Assembly: GCA_032719365.1 (NCBI GenBank)
Contig: CM064862.1
Coordinates: 57,627,840 to 57,691,839 of the forward strand
Direction of reading: 5' to 3'
DNA length: 64,000 nucleotides
Source: Prinsepia uniflora
Taxonomy: Eukaryota; Streptophyta; Magnoliopsida; Rosales; Rosaceae
Shown: positions 30,782 through 42,803 of the stretch, in pieces
Numbering within the stretch: position 1 is the first letter of the stretch
How the letters are laid out: the number at the start of each line of letters is the position of its first letter
Translations under genes and position numbers: made by a program
Notes under the pieces: model-generated
Told to the model about the DNA's origin: nothing
Databases searched by the model: none
Seen by the model: only the letters and a program-made list of their open reading frames with translations

Positions 30782-31779
30782 AAAGACAAATTGAGAAATA
30801 CTCAAGACGAGCTCTCAAGTCCGTTCATCTTCGTCAACATTGTTCATCGTTCATCATATTTTGTTCGTTGTTGATCGACTCTATTTGAAGATCTTGAACT
30901 TTGTTCATTGTTCATCCAAATTTTCGCAAGAGTCAGCATGGTTAGAACACGTTGATCCATTCGATCATTTGAAAATAGTGTTTCAGCCTTAGCAGCTCAG
31001 ATTGGGAACGGAACACACATAGTGAGTCTAGAAGAACACCAAAGCCATACCCCTCGCGTGATTATCACGGCGCCCATGGTGAGCAGTGACCGATTCCAAC
31101 TTTTGGATTCAGAAATTTTCCTTTCCCAACTACTCCTCGAGTATTCCTAGATGGACTCCATGACGTGCTAGGACAAAATCAAATGCATGAAGGCCTTGAA
31201 GTATATCACTAACTCCTTGACACAAGGCGTAGGTATCGATGTGTTACTTGTCAGACGCGAACATCTCGACGCCCGCCCCCTCAAAAGAACCTATCACAAC
31301 AAGTTGAAAGTTTGAGAAACCAAGTTCAAATGCAATCAGAGTTTCTGCAACAACGTTTTTTTTAACGAATAAATCAAGCAACTGGGGGAAACTCCCCATC
31401 ATGAAGTAGGCAAGAGGACGTCCCACAATGTCATGAAAAAAAAAACAGTCTGATGCCGAACGATGTCTCTTGACACTTCACTAAGTGATTCGGAGAGCAA
31501 AATCATATTCGCAGAACAAAAAGCCAACAGTGTCCAATGCTGTCAGTGCATGAGCGACTAGGAGAACATGTAGGGACATGATCGCGAGTTGAACATTAGC
31601 ATGGGAGCAAGAAGAAACATACAACTTCCTGAAACACACCAAGGCACGCTGACCATCACAGCTAGGAAGGGGACAAGACATGCTCATCCACACATTCTCG
31701 TAAATCAAAAATTGAGATTCGAGGAGGTCAACGATGATTGGCACATAATATCTCTTTGCCTCGTCTAGGTGCGCTACAA
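30782..31779 (+). other. Leader region of element F
   Basis: Between PBS and gag. It holds only short frames and no recognised domain; the 5' end of gag may be here in decayed form. Confidence 0.4.
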
Positions 31780-32420
31780 GCTAATGATGTCTAAAGAATG
31801 TTAGATCGACACCACCGCGTCCAACACGATGGCGATTTGGAAGATGATTTATGTTGCCAAATTCAGTCATCCCTACCTTTTGTGCGAGACATTGAGGAGG
31901 AATCATTTCCTAAAAGGTTCACAACTCGAAAATTTAATCAATTCAAAGGAACTTCTGACCCTGTAAATCATATTGATTATTATCAAGGAGTTATGGTTCC
32001 CCATAGGCACATTAACGCACTCATGTGTAAAGTACTTCAAGCTTCTCTACAAGACCAAGCCATGACCTAGTTTAATCATCTCCACTGGAGATTGATCGCT
32101 TCTTTTGAAGAGCTAGCTCTAGCATTTATGAAAAAATACTCACAAGTTCGCATATTCAAAGTAAAAGATGCTCATCTCTTCACCATAAAAAAGAGATCAA
32201 AAGAGACCCTCCAATAATACATTTGGAGTTACTGCGAGGATAAGTTTCAAATTGTTGGATGTAGTGATTTTGTTGTTGCAATGGCATTCAAACAGGGGCT
32301 TCCACGGTATAGCTAGTTCTATGGTGACATAGTCATGGGCAATGCACAGAGTCTCGCCAAGATGCTCTCTCTGGAAGAGGAACATGCGTATTGGGAGGAT
32401 GAAAAGAATGTGACCCGTAT
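31780..32420 (+). pseudogene. gag of element F (decayed)
   Basis: Translates as a Tat/Ogre-type capsid region: FVRDIEEESFPKRFTTRKF, then QFKGTSDPVNHIDYYQGVM, and in the same frame a long alpha-helical segment to about 32420. In-frame stops interrupt it at 32068 (TAG), about 32215 (TAA) and about 32314 (TAG). These would arise from TGG, CAA and TGG or CAG by single transitions. No function remains. Confidence 0.75.
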
Positions 32421-32630
32421 AAAGGAAAACATTGGGTAAGCGAGAAGGTCCCCCAAGCTCTCAAACAATGATGAATCCTATAGAAAATTTGCTCGCGGGA
32501 AGTCTAACAAATGCAAGGCAAGTCAGACTTCTCATACTCCGGCCATAGGTAAACCCATTTTGTAGTTATCTTTGCCATCCCATTAGATCCACAATGAAAT
32601 AAAGGACAAAACTTGGTTTAAGAAACCAAA

Positions 32631-32735
32631 ACTTCTCAAAGGCTATCAAGAAAAGGCCGATAGGACAAAATGGTGTGCCTATCACGAATGCAACTGGACC
32701 AACATCGAAAATTTTATATCCTTTTTTAGAGATAT
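32631..32735 (+). pseudogene. Nucleocapsid remnant of element F
   Basis: Reads KLLKGYQEKADRTKWCAYHE, like the WC..H start of the degenerate zinc motif in Tat/Ogre Gag. The second Cys/His half is lost. The stretch between here and 32930 shows no clear domain. Confidence 0.55.
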
Positions 32736-32930
32736 CCCTGTAATCTCATCAAGAAGGCTTATTATGTCAGGGGGAAGACCACAGATCGACCTAGTGACAA
32801 AGGACCCAATGAGCATGTCTAAAAAATTATTTGCATCAACACAATAATAGCATAATAAAATTTCTAGGAACCACTTCCACGTAGAAAAAAAGGAAGATTT
32901 GTGATACTTTGACTATTTCTCAAGTCTCCT

Positions 32931-33344
32931 ATGTTTCCACCCGGGGTGGCCAACGAACTCGTCGTCAATTTCTCTTTGAAGGATAAGGTAGGACTTGATT
33001 GGTCGCACATCGATGCCTTAGTTGTATCGATCTCGATTGTGCATGCACAAATTAATTGGATCCATATCGATGAAGGAAGCACATCGAATATCTTAAGCCA
33101 TGATGTTGTGCGCAAATTAGGCTTCAAGAAACTCACTACGAAAAGGATCGTCCCACTTCTAGGCTTTAAGGGACCAACAAGTATGACCATCATCACCCTT
33201 CAGCTGGATGTTCACTATGATCCCACCATCACGTCCCAAACTTTCTACATCGTGGAAGCGTATTTTTCATACAAAATAATATTGGGAAGACCATGTCTTC
33301 ACAAAATCCTAGCTAGTACGTCAAGCCTTTACCAGAAAATTTGA
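32931..33344 (+). pseudogene. Aspartic protease of element F
   Basis: An open piece of 137 codons with the retropepsin active site in IHIDEGSTSNIL and the later ILGRPCLHKI segment (flap/C-terminal hydrophobic motif of Tat-type proteases). The DEG in place of DTG/DSG, and the broken gag and pol around it, argue that it is not functional. The start is arbitrary, since the family is translated as a polyprotein. Confidence 0.75.
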
Positions 33345-33775
33345 TTCCCAATTCTGGAAGGAGGAATCAATGAGATAAAGGACGATTAGGCTATGGCTCG
33401 ATGGTGCCTCACTAAAAGCTGAAGGAGGTCAAGAAGACTACCTTTATTCCCTATATTGGAACATCCACTAGGGGTAAACCTTCTTCTTTATATCCTAAAT
33501 AGAAATTGTGGGTTAAGATCTAGACATTTATAAGAAACCTCCAGCTCTAGAAGGATGGCAACTAGAAGATGATGCTACCCTCATCCAGCTTGACTCTCAA
33601 TATCATGAGTGACATGCTCGCATTAGCAAACGCTTGGATGCCAAATAAAAAGAAGAACTCACTATGTTCCTATGTGAGGAATTTTTTTTTTCTTGGTCAC
33701 CATCTGACATGCTTGGAATTGACCCTACCATTGCTTGTCACAAGCTGCACATCAATCCAAACCACAAGCCATTCA
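33345..33775 (+). pseudogene. Region between protease and RT of element F
   Basis: Broken frames include KEELTMFLCEEF and IDPTIACHKLHINPNHKPF, the segment that precedes RT in Tat/Ogre polyproteins. Element B inserted directly after it; the reading resumes at 55071. Confidence 0.65.
33771..33775. repeat. Target-site duplication ATTCA, left of element B
   Basis: Identical to 55071-55075 after the last base of the 3' LTR. Confidence 0.9.
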
Positions 33776-34781
33776 TGTAACAACTTGTCCCAAGTTTACG
33801 AGATTAATTAAGGACTAATTGAGGATTATCGAGACTAATCGGAAATTAGTCAAGGATTTTTCAGACGGTCGGCGAAAAATAATGATTTTACCCCTAAAAT
33901 GGACAAAATGTCAAATTTTGACCAGGGAAGTCAAATGTACGAGGATCGAGGACCGTTATGTAGATTGGGATGTTATGAGTCCATAGAAAAGCAACACGTC
34001 GAAATCGGACGTTCGAGGGGAAAGTTACGATTCACGGAAGGAAATCAATATTATTCATATTCTACGAGAAAATTTTACAAATGGCCTTTTAGGATTGGGT
34101 GGAAATCTCGGGGGGGGGGGGGGGGGGGGGGGGGTGTGCAATTGATGAGTGACACCTATCCCTCATCCGATTGGCCCAAACCTCAATTGTTTGGGATATT
34201 ATTTCATTCATCTTCTTTGTTCTCTCTAACCCGAAACCCACACAAAACCCATACCAAAAAACACACACACACACACACACACAATCACCAAACCTCAACC
34301 TTTGCTTCTGGACTGAGAAAAGAGGCGAGAGAGTGAGAGGAGGTGATCAGAATGGTGGCAACGACGTGGATAGTCGTGGACGGTGGCTGGAAAACCGAGG
34401 AGGCATGTTTTTAAGGTTCAAATGTCGAATTCGAGTTTAGGGGGTTTGTTGGACATTTCTAATGACCCAAAACGTGTTCCTTGAGTCTTTGCGATCTCAC
34501 AGGGACCAAGAACAAGGATTGGGGAGGCTGCAATCGACGAGAAAGGGAGATGGAAGTTTGGTCGTTACTGTTCAATCTTAGGAGGTAAAATCTAGACCTT
34601 TTCTTGGGTTTCTAGGCTCATAGAGATGTTCTAGGGATCAAGACGATCACATAGGAAGAAAAATAGCAGGTTGGTGGCTGGACAACGGAGTTCAGTCCAG
34701 GTCAGGTCACGGGTCTGGTTGACCCGACATAGTAAAACTGGTTGACCCGTTGCGAGGTAGACGATGATGATGTCAGTAGGG

Positions 34782-34999
34782 TGACGTCATCATCTGTCAC
34801 GGTTGTCAGGCCACATGGGCAACCAGGGGTTGCCACGTGGTAGTTATTAGGTACAGTCAGCACTGACATAGACCACGTGAACCAATCGGGTGGTGCCACA
34901 TTGCAGACTGTTAGAGGTGCTAGTGGACACGTGGCAAAACTCATTGAACAATTTGGTACTAACAGGTGGCACTGTCAAGGTGACGTCATCATGACGTCA
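34782..34999. promoter_or_regulatory. Cluster of TGACGTCA and CACGTG motifs in LTR B
   Basis: TGACGTCA at 34782, 34981 and 34992, and CACGTG at 34834, 34874 and 34928, one of them followed by a CCAAT box. Such palindromes are classic plant bZIP (C-box, G-box) and bHLH targets. The dense cluster in U3 suggests an enhancer or promoter (inference). Confidence 0.5.
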
Positions 35000-35221
35000 G
35001 CCATTAACTTCGACCGTTGACCATGATGTCAGCGTTAACTTTTGTTGACTTCAGCATTAACTGTGAATTTTGACCCTGTATGGGCACACATTTCGAGGTG
35101 GGACTGGTGTTGTGCGAAAAGTTTCAATGATCTGAATCCAATGGTGGAGGTTTCAAGTCGATTGGAGATTGTTATGTTGGTCAAATTGAGGTTTTTAGCT
35201 AAGGGAAACGTGTTCGGGGCA

Positions 35222-35226
35222 CATTG
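35222..35226. repeat. Target-site duplication CATTG, left of solo LTR D
   Basis: Partner is CGTTG at 38545-38549, with one mismatch. The 3' LTR of B has GCACGTTAAC at the unoccupied site, supporting CGTT as the ancestral state. Confidence 0.75.
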
Positions 35227-35738
35227 TGACAGGACCCCGTCCCAATTGGACGTCAAAAACCGTGCCTGGTCCTCCTCCCGTCTGACAAGTCACCCAAAGG
35301 CCCAAAACCACCCTTCAGTGCTTGTCAGACAAGGGATGATTGTGCTGATTTCTGCTGCTACCTTTGCCTCACGATCAGTCCCGAACGTCGTACCACGGCC
35401 TGGAGGGTCACAAAACAGAAAAGGTGTGAGTGGACAAAAATGACCTCTTATAAAAACATTCGCCAAAATACATTCTTACCCTCCAGTTTTCACAAACTTG
35501 CATGCATATCGTAAAACATGAGTAATAGTATGAAATCATTCAAGTATGAATAGTGGACCGATAAAATCAAAACATATTTTCCCATGGTCCGTAAAACTCA
35601 TGTTCACCAAATCAGTTCATGTTATAAAACTTCAAATCCCGGCTCTTAGGCCAAAACATGTGAAAACACAATCACCTGGCCACAAAGACCAAAAACCCGT
35701 ACTCAAAACCGGTACGTCATCACAATCAACATCAATCA

Positions 35739-35875
35739 GCACTAATCACAAGTGCACAATCAATAAAATCAATCCAATCAATCTGCACTACTCACAAGTG
35801 CAAAAACCATCATAATCACATCTGCACTACTCACAAGTGCACAATCAAATCATCAACTGCACTACTCACAAGTGA
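35739..35875 (-). repeat. Hairpin array with TGCACT/AGTGCA stems in LTR D
   Basis: Four units, read on the plus strand as (T)GCACT-ACTCACA-AGTGC(A), at 35739, 35784, 35823 and 35858. The last has two extra bases in the right arm. They lie inside the bracketed segment. Confidence 0.75.
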
Positions 35876-36461
35876 TGCACTACGCGTAGGCCAATATCCA
35901 GCCGCATTCTCGGGATCAGACACCTATGGCCTTAACCCTCGGGCTCAGTCACATCTAGGCGAACACATCCCCAGGCTCAGACCCATCCGAGTGGTACATC
36001 GAGGCTCAGTCACATCCGAGAAGCTGACTACCATAGGATCAACTCCCGATCCTACAATCACATCCCCCAAGCTCCGGTCGTCTGGGTAATCCCCCCAAGC
36101 TCCGACCGTCTGGGCATTTCACAATCACATTGAAAACCATCTCGGGAATTACATCCCAAAACATTTCAATCAAATCTTGACTTCATACAAAGTCAAGATC
36201 ATTCCCGACTAGGTCTCAAGCCCCAAAAAAACATTTATACGTAAATCTTTAAAATCACATTTAAACCAATAAAATAATCCAGAAATCATTATTGACTTAC
36301 CAACTAAGTCAAAATATCATTTTAGAAATCATTTAAACTCCGGGCCTAGCCCAAAACATCATTTGCACTTTCCTCAGAAAACGTGACCGAAAGACTGATT
36401 AAAATAATCATAAAATCACAATAAATCATACAAAATCATCAATTTCATCAAATTCACAAGT

Positions 36462-36691
36462 GACTCCAAAACCGAGTCAAAATCACTATCTACTTAGGTC
36501 TCACGCCCAAAATATCTTTTTCACGCAAATCCATGCGTTCGCAACCTCAGTTGCCATTTCACGTAAATCCATGAAACCGATCCTTGACTCATAATCCGAG
36601 TCCAAATATCATTTTTCAATCCATGACTCAATAAGCCGAGTCCAAACATTATTTTCAATCAATTTCAATCCCGGACTCGTAACCCGAGTCC
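36462..36691 (-). repeat. Hairpin array with GACTC/GAGTC stems in LTR D
   Basis: Four units with arms at 36462/36474, 36586/36598, 36625/36638 and 36673/36685. The last extends to a 7-bp stem GGACTCG/CGAGTCC. The short loops vary. Confidence 0.7.
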
Positions 36692-38346
36692 AAACATCAC
36701 TTTTAACCAATTTCATAATTTCTCGAAAACCATGCCAAAATATAATAATATAATAATCCATAAAATCGAGAAATCACCGGATTGAAACATCAATCATGCC
36801 AAAGCATATAAAATCATATAATAAAGCATTTAAATCATATATGCATGCATCACGGTTAGAAAACAAAGTCCACTCACACACACCGTCCAAAACGGTCCGT
36901 TTCCGAGCTGCACGTTTTTCCATAAATTCTGGAAATCACAACTCCTGTCCAAAATCATTATAGATGGTTACTAACATCTCAAAATACTTCATATAATTTT
37001 CCCCAATTTTTTCGGAATTTAAATACGTATTTTAAACTTAAAACAAAACTTCGGATACGCGGAACATTAACGAAACGATATCCGATTTCCTCGAAACCAG
37101 CGTCAAAATGTTCGTTACAATGAGTGGATTCAAAGTCATTTTGACCTCACCTTGAAACTAGGCCTTACGCGCCCTCACGCGCCGCTGTGAGTGGCTACGC
37201 ATGAAACCCACGCGCCAGCTACAGTAGTCGTCTTCCTCACCCGTTTCCTTTGCAAACGGGTCCTGCAACCCGCGTGTCAACCCGGTTAATTTCTTATCAA
37301 TTCAACACTGTTTTCATCAATTCAAACGTCCATTATCATCGAATTAGTTTCAATTAGGGATCTGTGAACTTAATTACAGTCAATCTTACCTCGAACCTCG
37401 AGATCAAAGATGATCATTCGAAGAACATTCGAACACTGTGCATCATTCGAAATCCTTCAATGTCACTCGATTTCTTTCAATTGATCCATCCAGAAGCTTA
37501 AATGGACCAAGAGAAACAGTTTCCCCAACTCAATTGCTTCAATCCAAGGCTCAAGCTCCACGACTCAAGCTCGAACCTTGCTCACTGTTACCAGACCCGT
37601 TCAGAGCCAATTGAGCCTCAATTGCCTTCGTTCTTGATCTGAAACAACTCGTCACAACCTCAGGAAGCTGCTTCCAAGCTCCAATTCGATCCTCATAGCT
37701 CAAATCTCAACATTCGAATTTTCCCTCACAAAATTCACAAATTCGATTCTCACTCTCCAGCCTTTCTTTGTCCCTCGTGTTTGCCCAGCTGAGTTAGCCT
37801 CACCAAACTCTCAATTTTCCCCTCAAAACCAGTTAAGGAAGGCAACCAATTCTCTCAATTATGATTCCCCATTTAGTGCACGGTTTGAAGACAAAGAGGA
37901 TTAACTGTGGATTAAATTAATTAAAGGATAATTAAACAAATAATAAAACACAATGATCCTGTTTCCCTAAAACATGGATCAGATTTCTAGCCTTAAATCA
38001 AGGGATGGGTGACACTTGTCACTCATCCAGATGTGTTCAATCATAGGGTACTGTTCAAAATAAAATAATATTTTAATCGAAATCCCGGTTCGTTCGGTTA
38101 ATCAAGTCCGTTCCCGTGACCATAACTTCGTCATCAAATCTCCGATTTCGACATGCCGCCTATCATTGGATTCGTATCGACGCGACCTACGTAATGGTCC
38201 TTGGCCCTCGTCCATTGGACTTCCCGGGTCAAAAGTCAACATTTGGCCCATTTTCAACCAAATTACCAAAATACCCCTAAACTTCCGAACGCCATAACTT
38301 TTTCCTCGAATGTCGGAATCGAACGTGCCACCTGTCTATGAACTCG

Positions 38347-38366
38347 TGACGTCCCGAACTACGTCA
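38347..38366. promoter_or_regulatory. TGACGT-N8-ACGTCA dyad in LTR D
   Basis: Perfect inverted pair with spacer CCCGAACT, as in LTR G at 61662-61681. Confidence 0.5.
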
Positions 38367-38544
38367 CAGTCATTGGTCAAAGTCCGTTTGACCGCCCAAT
38401 CTAAAAGTCAACATTTTGCCCACGCTAGGGGCAAAACGGTCATTTTGCACAATTCGTCCGATTTCACTCAACTAATCCCAGATTAGTCATTATAAACCAC
38501 AATTAATTACTATTCAATCCCGATATTCCGGACGGGTCGTTACA

Positions 38545-38549
38545 CGTTG
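38545..38549. repeat. Target-site duplication CGTTG, right of solo LTR D
   Basis: Matches CATTG at 35222-35226 at four of five bases. Confidence 0.75.
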
Positions 38550-39753
38550 ACTTTTTTGGGAGTTTGAAGGATTTTTTATTAGGACTTGTCTAGGTTGGTA
38601 GTGACCTTTAAGTATGTTTTGGACAGGTCCGGATGACTTGCAGAGTTCAGTATAGCCCCGAGTGGCTTATGGCGCAGCTTGCAAGCGCGCAGCACGAACG
38701 ATCTATGAGTGTACACTTGATTTCTAAATATGATGCATGCATAACTGTTTTATATGTTTTATATATGTGTTTTGAGATGCCTTGAGTGCATATGTTTTAT
38801 ATATTGGATTGCGATGTTTTGGCATTCTTGTGGTAATGTGGTATTACACGTATTTCAGAATTTCTGTTTTATGTGGTACCTTGGGCTTATGCCAGTTTTA
38901 TACATGCTAGTGTTTTCAAATCATTTTAATAATGAAATGATTTTGGATTTCAAAATATTATCCCTGGCTTGAGACCCAGGTTTTTTATGATATCGGGCTT
39001 GAGTCTCAGTTCTGGTTTATAAAATGAGATTTCGAGTTTGAAACCCAATTAAGATGATTTGGGCTGAGTCCCTATGATATTTAGATTTGGATCGGATTCG
39101 GGGAATCCTAATTTTGTGGAAACTATACCTCGGGCAAAGACACTGTTGAAATATTTATAAATGGTTTTACGATGGTCTTCCACTAGTTTGATTTCGGTTT
39201 TTAAATATACCATCCTTAGAAGTGGTTGTCTCCACCAGACATCCCTTAGTATCTTGGAATAGTCACAGAGTATTGCATGAAAGGGGTCGTTCTACGGAGA
39301 GGCTCAGGATCAGGATTGCAAGAGATCAATATACCATAGGTAGTGATCCGAGGAAGGAATACCATTATGGTACTGCCCCGGACACTGGTGGGCCTAGGGG
39401 AACCCTCAGACTTGAGACCCTGAGTAGCACGTGTAGCTTTAGAACCGTGATAGTATTAATTAGACATCTGGGATTTCAGGCTTCTAGGATGTCAAGGATT
39501 GGTTAAACTGTATTTTACTAATTTGGGCAGAGACCCCACGTGTTTTGGTTTTGGGCTAAAACCCCACTCTGTTTCACTATGTATTGATTTGATTTAAAGA
39601 AATGGTTATGGTCGCTGGTTTTATATGCATGCATGTTTTTAATGAAGGGTATAAATATCTTTTCAGAAATGTGTTTTATAAAACTGTTTATTTTCATCCA
39701 TTCACAGATTTTGATGTTTTTAATAACCTTCAGATTGATTGCGGATGTGAGTT

Positions 39754-39758
39754 GTAGC
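39754..39758. repeat. Target-site duplication GTAGC, left of element C
   Basis: Partner is GTAGG at 49237-49241, four of five bases. The LTR B sequence (GCGGATGYGRGYTRTAGCAGAGAC) continues across. Confidence 0.75.
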
Positions 39759-42700
39759 TGTAACGACCCATCCCGGAGTTTGGGATTAGATTAGTAATTA
39801 ATGACGGATTAGTGAAGTTAATTGATGATTAGTTGGGTGATTTCGGATGGACGGTGCAAAATGACGGTTTGCCCATAGAATGGGCGAAATGTTGACTTTT
39901 AGTTCGGCCGGTCAAAATGACTTTGGCCGATAACTATGACAAGTTCGGGACGTCACGAGTAGACAGGTGGCACGCCCGATTTCGACATTCGAGGAAGAAG
40001 TTATAAGGTTCGGAAGTTCGTGGGTATTTTGATAATTTGGTTGAAAAGGGACAACTTGTTGACTTTTTATACGACAAGTATTTTTCACATATTTCGAGGA
40101 CCATTAGGTAGGTCTCGCTTCCTTGAGTACAACGACGGGCTGAACACTGTCAACGAACTTCGGATGGCTCGGGTTTTGGGTCTGAAAGCCCTAGGGGTAA
40201 AATGGTAATTTGTGAAGCAAGGATATCTTGGTATTTTAACTGAGTTGTTTTAAATGGTGATCAATGGGATGAGGTCATCTATCCTTGATAAGTTAGATAT
40301 TTTCACTTGGGAGCAATGAGATGTGGCCACTTGTCCACTCTATAGTTGGTTCCAGCCCCTTCGCACAATTTGATCGATTAAAATAAAGGAATGTGAGTCG
40401 TGCATTTGGTTTTAGTCGAGAGAGAGCTCAGTGCTGGTTGTGGGTGTGTGTGTGTGACTGGGTGAAAACAAGAGTGAAACTGTGGTATGATCGTAGTGTG
40501 AGGGTGGGGGAAACAGAGAGACGTAGAGAGGAGGAAAAGAAAGGAAAGAAGAAGAGTTTGGCCGTGAAACTCAAAACGTTCAAACCTTTGTGAACCTTGT
40601 CTATTGGTGGTGATCAGTGAATAAGGGGGAACCAGGACGTCCAGAAGAACTTGGTGGTGGCCACGGTGGGGCTTGCGACAACCAGGTAAGGAGAAAACCC
40701 GAAATGTCCTGTTTTGGTTCAATAATGGAAGAAATAGGTTGAGGGTTGTTGACTGATTTGGTTCATTGGATGAAGTTCTGGAGGTTGCAAAAGACTCATT
40801 GGACTTGAAACCGAGGCCTGAAGCGATCTGTGGTGGCCGGAGACAGAGGTCGAAGTACGGTCGGTTGTTCTGAAAGTTGGGAAAGTAGTTTCTTGTGTTT
40901 AGTTTTACGTTTTGAACCCGTGGATAGATAGGAAATGAAGGGACGAAGTTAAGGGTAGGAATAAGGTTGAAATCAGACTGGAAATGGATGAAAACCGGCC
41001 TCACCAGTTCGGTTAGACCAGGCCGATCTGGACCGATCTAAACCGGTCTGTCGCGAGTTTAAAGATGATGAACAGTGTGGCGCGTGAGGCCCAGGCGCAG
41101 CGCCTTTGGGCGGCGCGTGGGGGCGCACGATACTGTTTGTGGGGAAGTGTCCAACATGACTTTTTATCGTATCGATGTAAAGAACATTTTGGAACTGGTT
41201 TCGAGTCGATCGGAAATCGTTTCGATACGATTCGGGATGTCCGAAGGTTTAGGAACAAGTTTAAAAATAGTTAAAAATTCAGGAAAATTACGGAGCTTTA
41301 TTAGAAGCATTATAAAGTAGTTAGTGACCCTAGAATGTGATTTGGAATGGTTCGGGAAGTTCGATGATAATGGATTAGCTGTGAAAGCGTAATTGCACGC
41401 GTATCGAGGAAGCATTGAGAATGGTCTATGAGTGGACTTTATTTTCTAACTTATGATGCATGTATAAATGTTTTTATCTATTTTCTATACGTGAATCTAT
41501 GATTATGATTATGATATCTGTTGTTTACGATTTTGCACGTATTTCGAGATATTTACGTAATTGCAAGTTTTACGAGATGTGGGTTGATGCTATGATTTGA
41601 TTATGGTTTCGATGCTATGATTTTGGGATATGAATTATGATTTGATTTCAAGGATTTATCAATGGATTTCGAACAGTGCTTTTGGGCATGAGGCCTTGTT
41701 TCTAATGATTTTGGATTTTGGTTTTCATGTGATTTCAGGATTTGAATCGAGATTTCCAATGATGATTTAGTATTTGTTTTTGGACTCGAGTTCCTCTGAT
41801 TTTCACTTGGTTTTGGGTTTAAAGACCCGTTTCTATTGGTTTTGGGTTTAAAGACCCGTTGCTATTGGTTTCGGGTTTAAAGACCCGTTGCTATTGGTTT
41901 TAGGTTTAAAGACTCAGTTGTTATTGTTGGATCTGATTTTGGGTTTAAAGACCTGGTTGATTGATGACGAGGGAGGGCTCTTGAGTTTAAAGACTCGTTG
42001 AAATCCCGGGAAGGCCTGATATGTTATTTTTAGTTTAAAGACTCGTTTGAAGGCCTGATATGAGGTTTTGAGTTTAAAGACTCGTTGATATTTAAGGGAG
42101 GCCTAATGTACATGTGTTTTGAGTTTAAAGACTCGGTGCTTGAGATCCAGCAGATTGATTGACTTGATTTTCTATTGATTTTCTTACGGTTTTCATATGT
42201 TTTGGGCAATGGCCCGGATGTTTTGAATTTTTAGTTTTCATATGTTTTGGGCAGTGGCCCGGATGTTTTGGATATGTGGATTTTTGGCGCTGGGTTCCCG
42301 TACTTTGATGTTGAGTTATGGTTTTGGGTTGAAGCCCTAGATTGAGAAATGGACTTGAGTAAAGAAATGATTTCTGGTTTTTCGTAAACGGTTCTATTAT
42401 CTTGAAAATGAAGTGGTTTTATTTCTGACTATGGATTTGAAATGGTTTTCGAATGCATGCATTAGTTTTACGTTGAGGGTATAAATGTATGTTCTTATAA
42501 AATGTTTTATGAACTATTATTTATTTTTGTCCACTCACAGTTTTTTATGTTTTCAATACCCTACAGGTTGATGCGGTGTGGGCTGTTGAGAAAGAGACGG
42601 AGACATCGCACACGCGATCCACAGTGTTGATGCGAACTCTGGTTAACCAAGGTTGATTTTCGGATGTTGTTGACCTGGGATCCCTTGTCTGGCATGCATG

Positions 42701-42803
42701 TTCCACGGGGGGTGAACAAGTGTTTAGCCTTCGTGTCACATGCAGGTTAGACAAGAGTATGACTTATCCCTTAATCCCGGGCGATTGGGGGTGGTTCGTG
42801 TTA
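39759..42803 (+). repeat. 5' LTR of element C
   Basis: Starts TGTAACGACCCATCCCGG and ends TCGTGTTA (terminal CA mutated to TA). Hairpin array at 41815-42134. The bracket words are ATGAGTGGAC (41428-41437, donor G lost) and GTCCACTCAC (42529-42538). Confidence 0.88.
41815..42134 (+). repeat. TTAAAG hairpin array in the C 5' LTR (about 10 units)
   Basis: A run of GGGT-TTAAAG-ACCC units, then GAGT-TTAAAG-ACTC units, as in LTR A but longer. Some units carry single mismatches (for example AGGT...ACTC). Confidence 0.8.

Larger units (their letters stand above)
35227..38544 (-). mobile_element. Solo LTR D (3318 bp) inside LTR B
   Basis: On the minus strand it starts TGTAACGACCCGTCC (38544) and ends GGTCCTGTCA (35227), with a near-perfect TSD and no body. 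This is the usual product of recombination between two LTRs. It contains the shared U3 dyad (38347-38366), the CpG-rich block (37165-37217), a donor-like GAG/GTAAGA on the minus strand near 37385, GTGAGTGGAC/GTCCACTCAC brackets (36868-36877 and 35426-35435) and two hairpin arrays. Confidence 0.85.

Noticed and set aside
40378..41004. 208-codon antisense open frame in the C 5' LTR, and a 288-codon version at 46747-47613 in the 3' LTR
   Set aside because: Both LTRs were identical at insertion, so recurrence is no evidence of selection. The peptide is low in complexity (THTHTH from the TG repeat) and has no recognisable domain.
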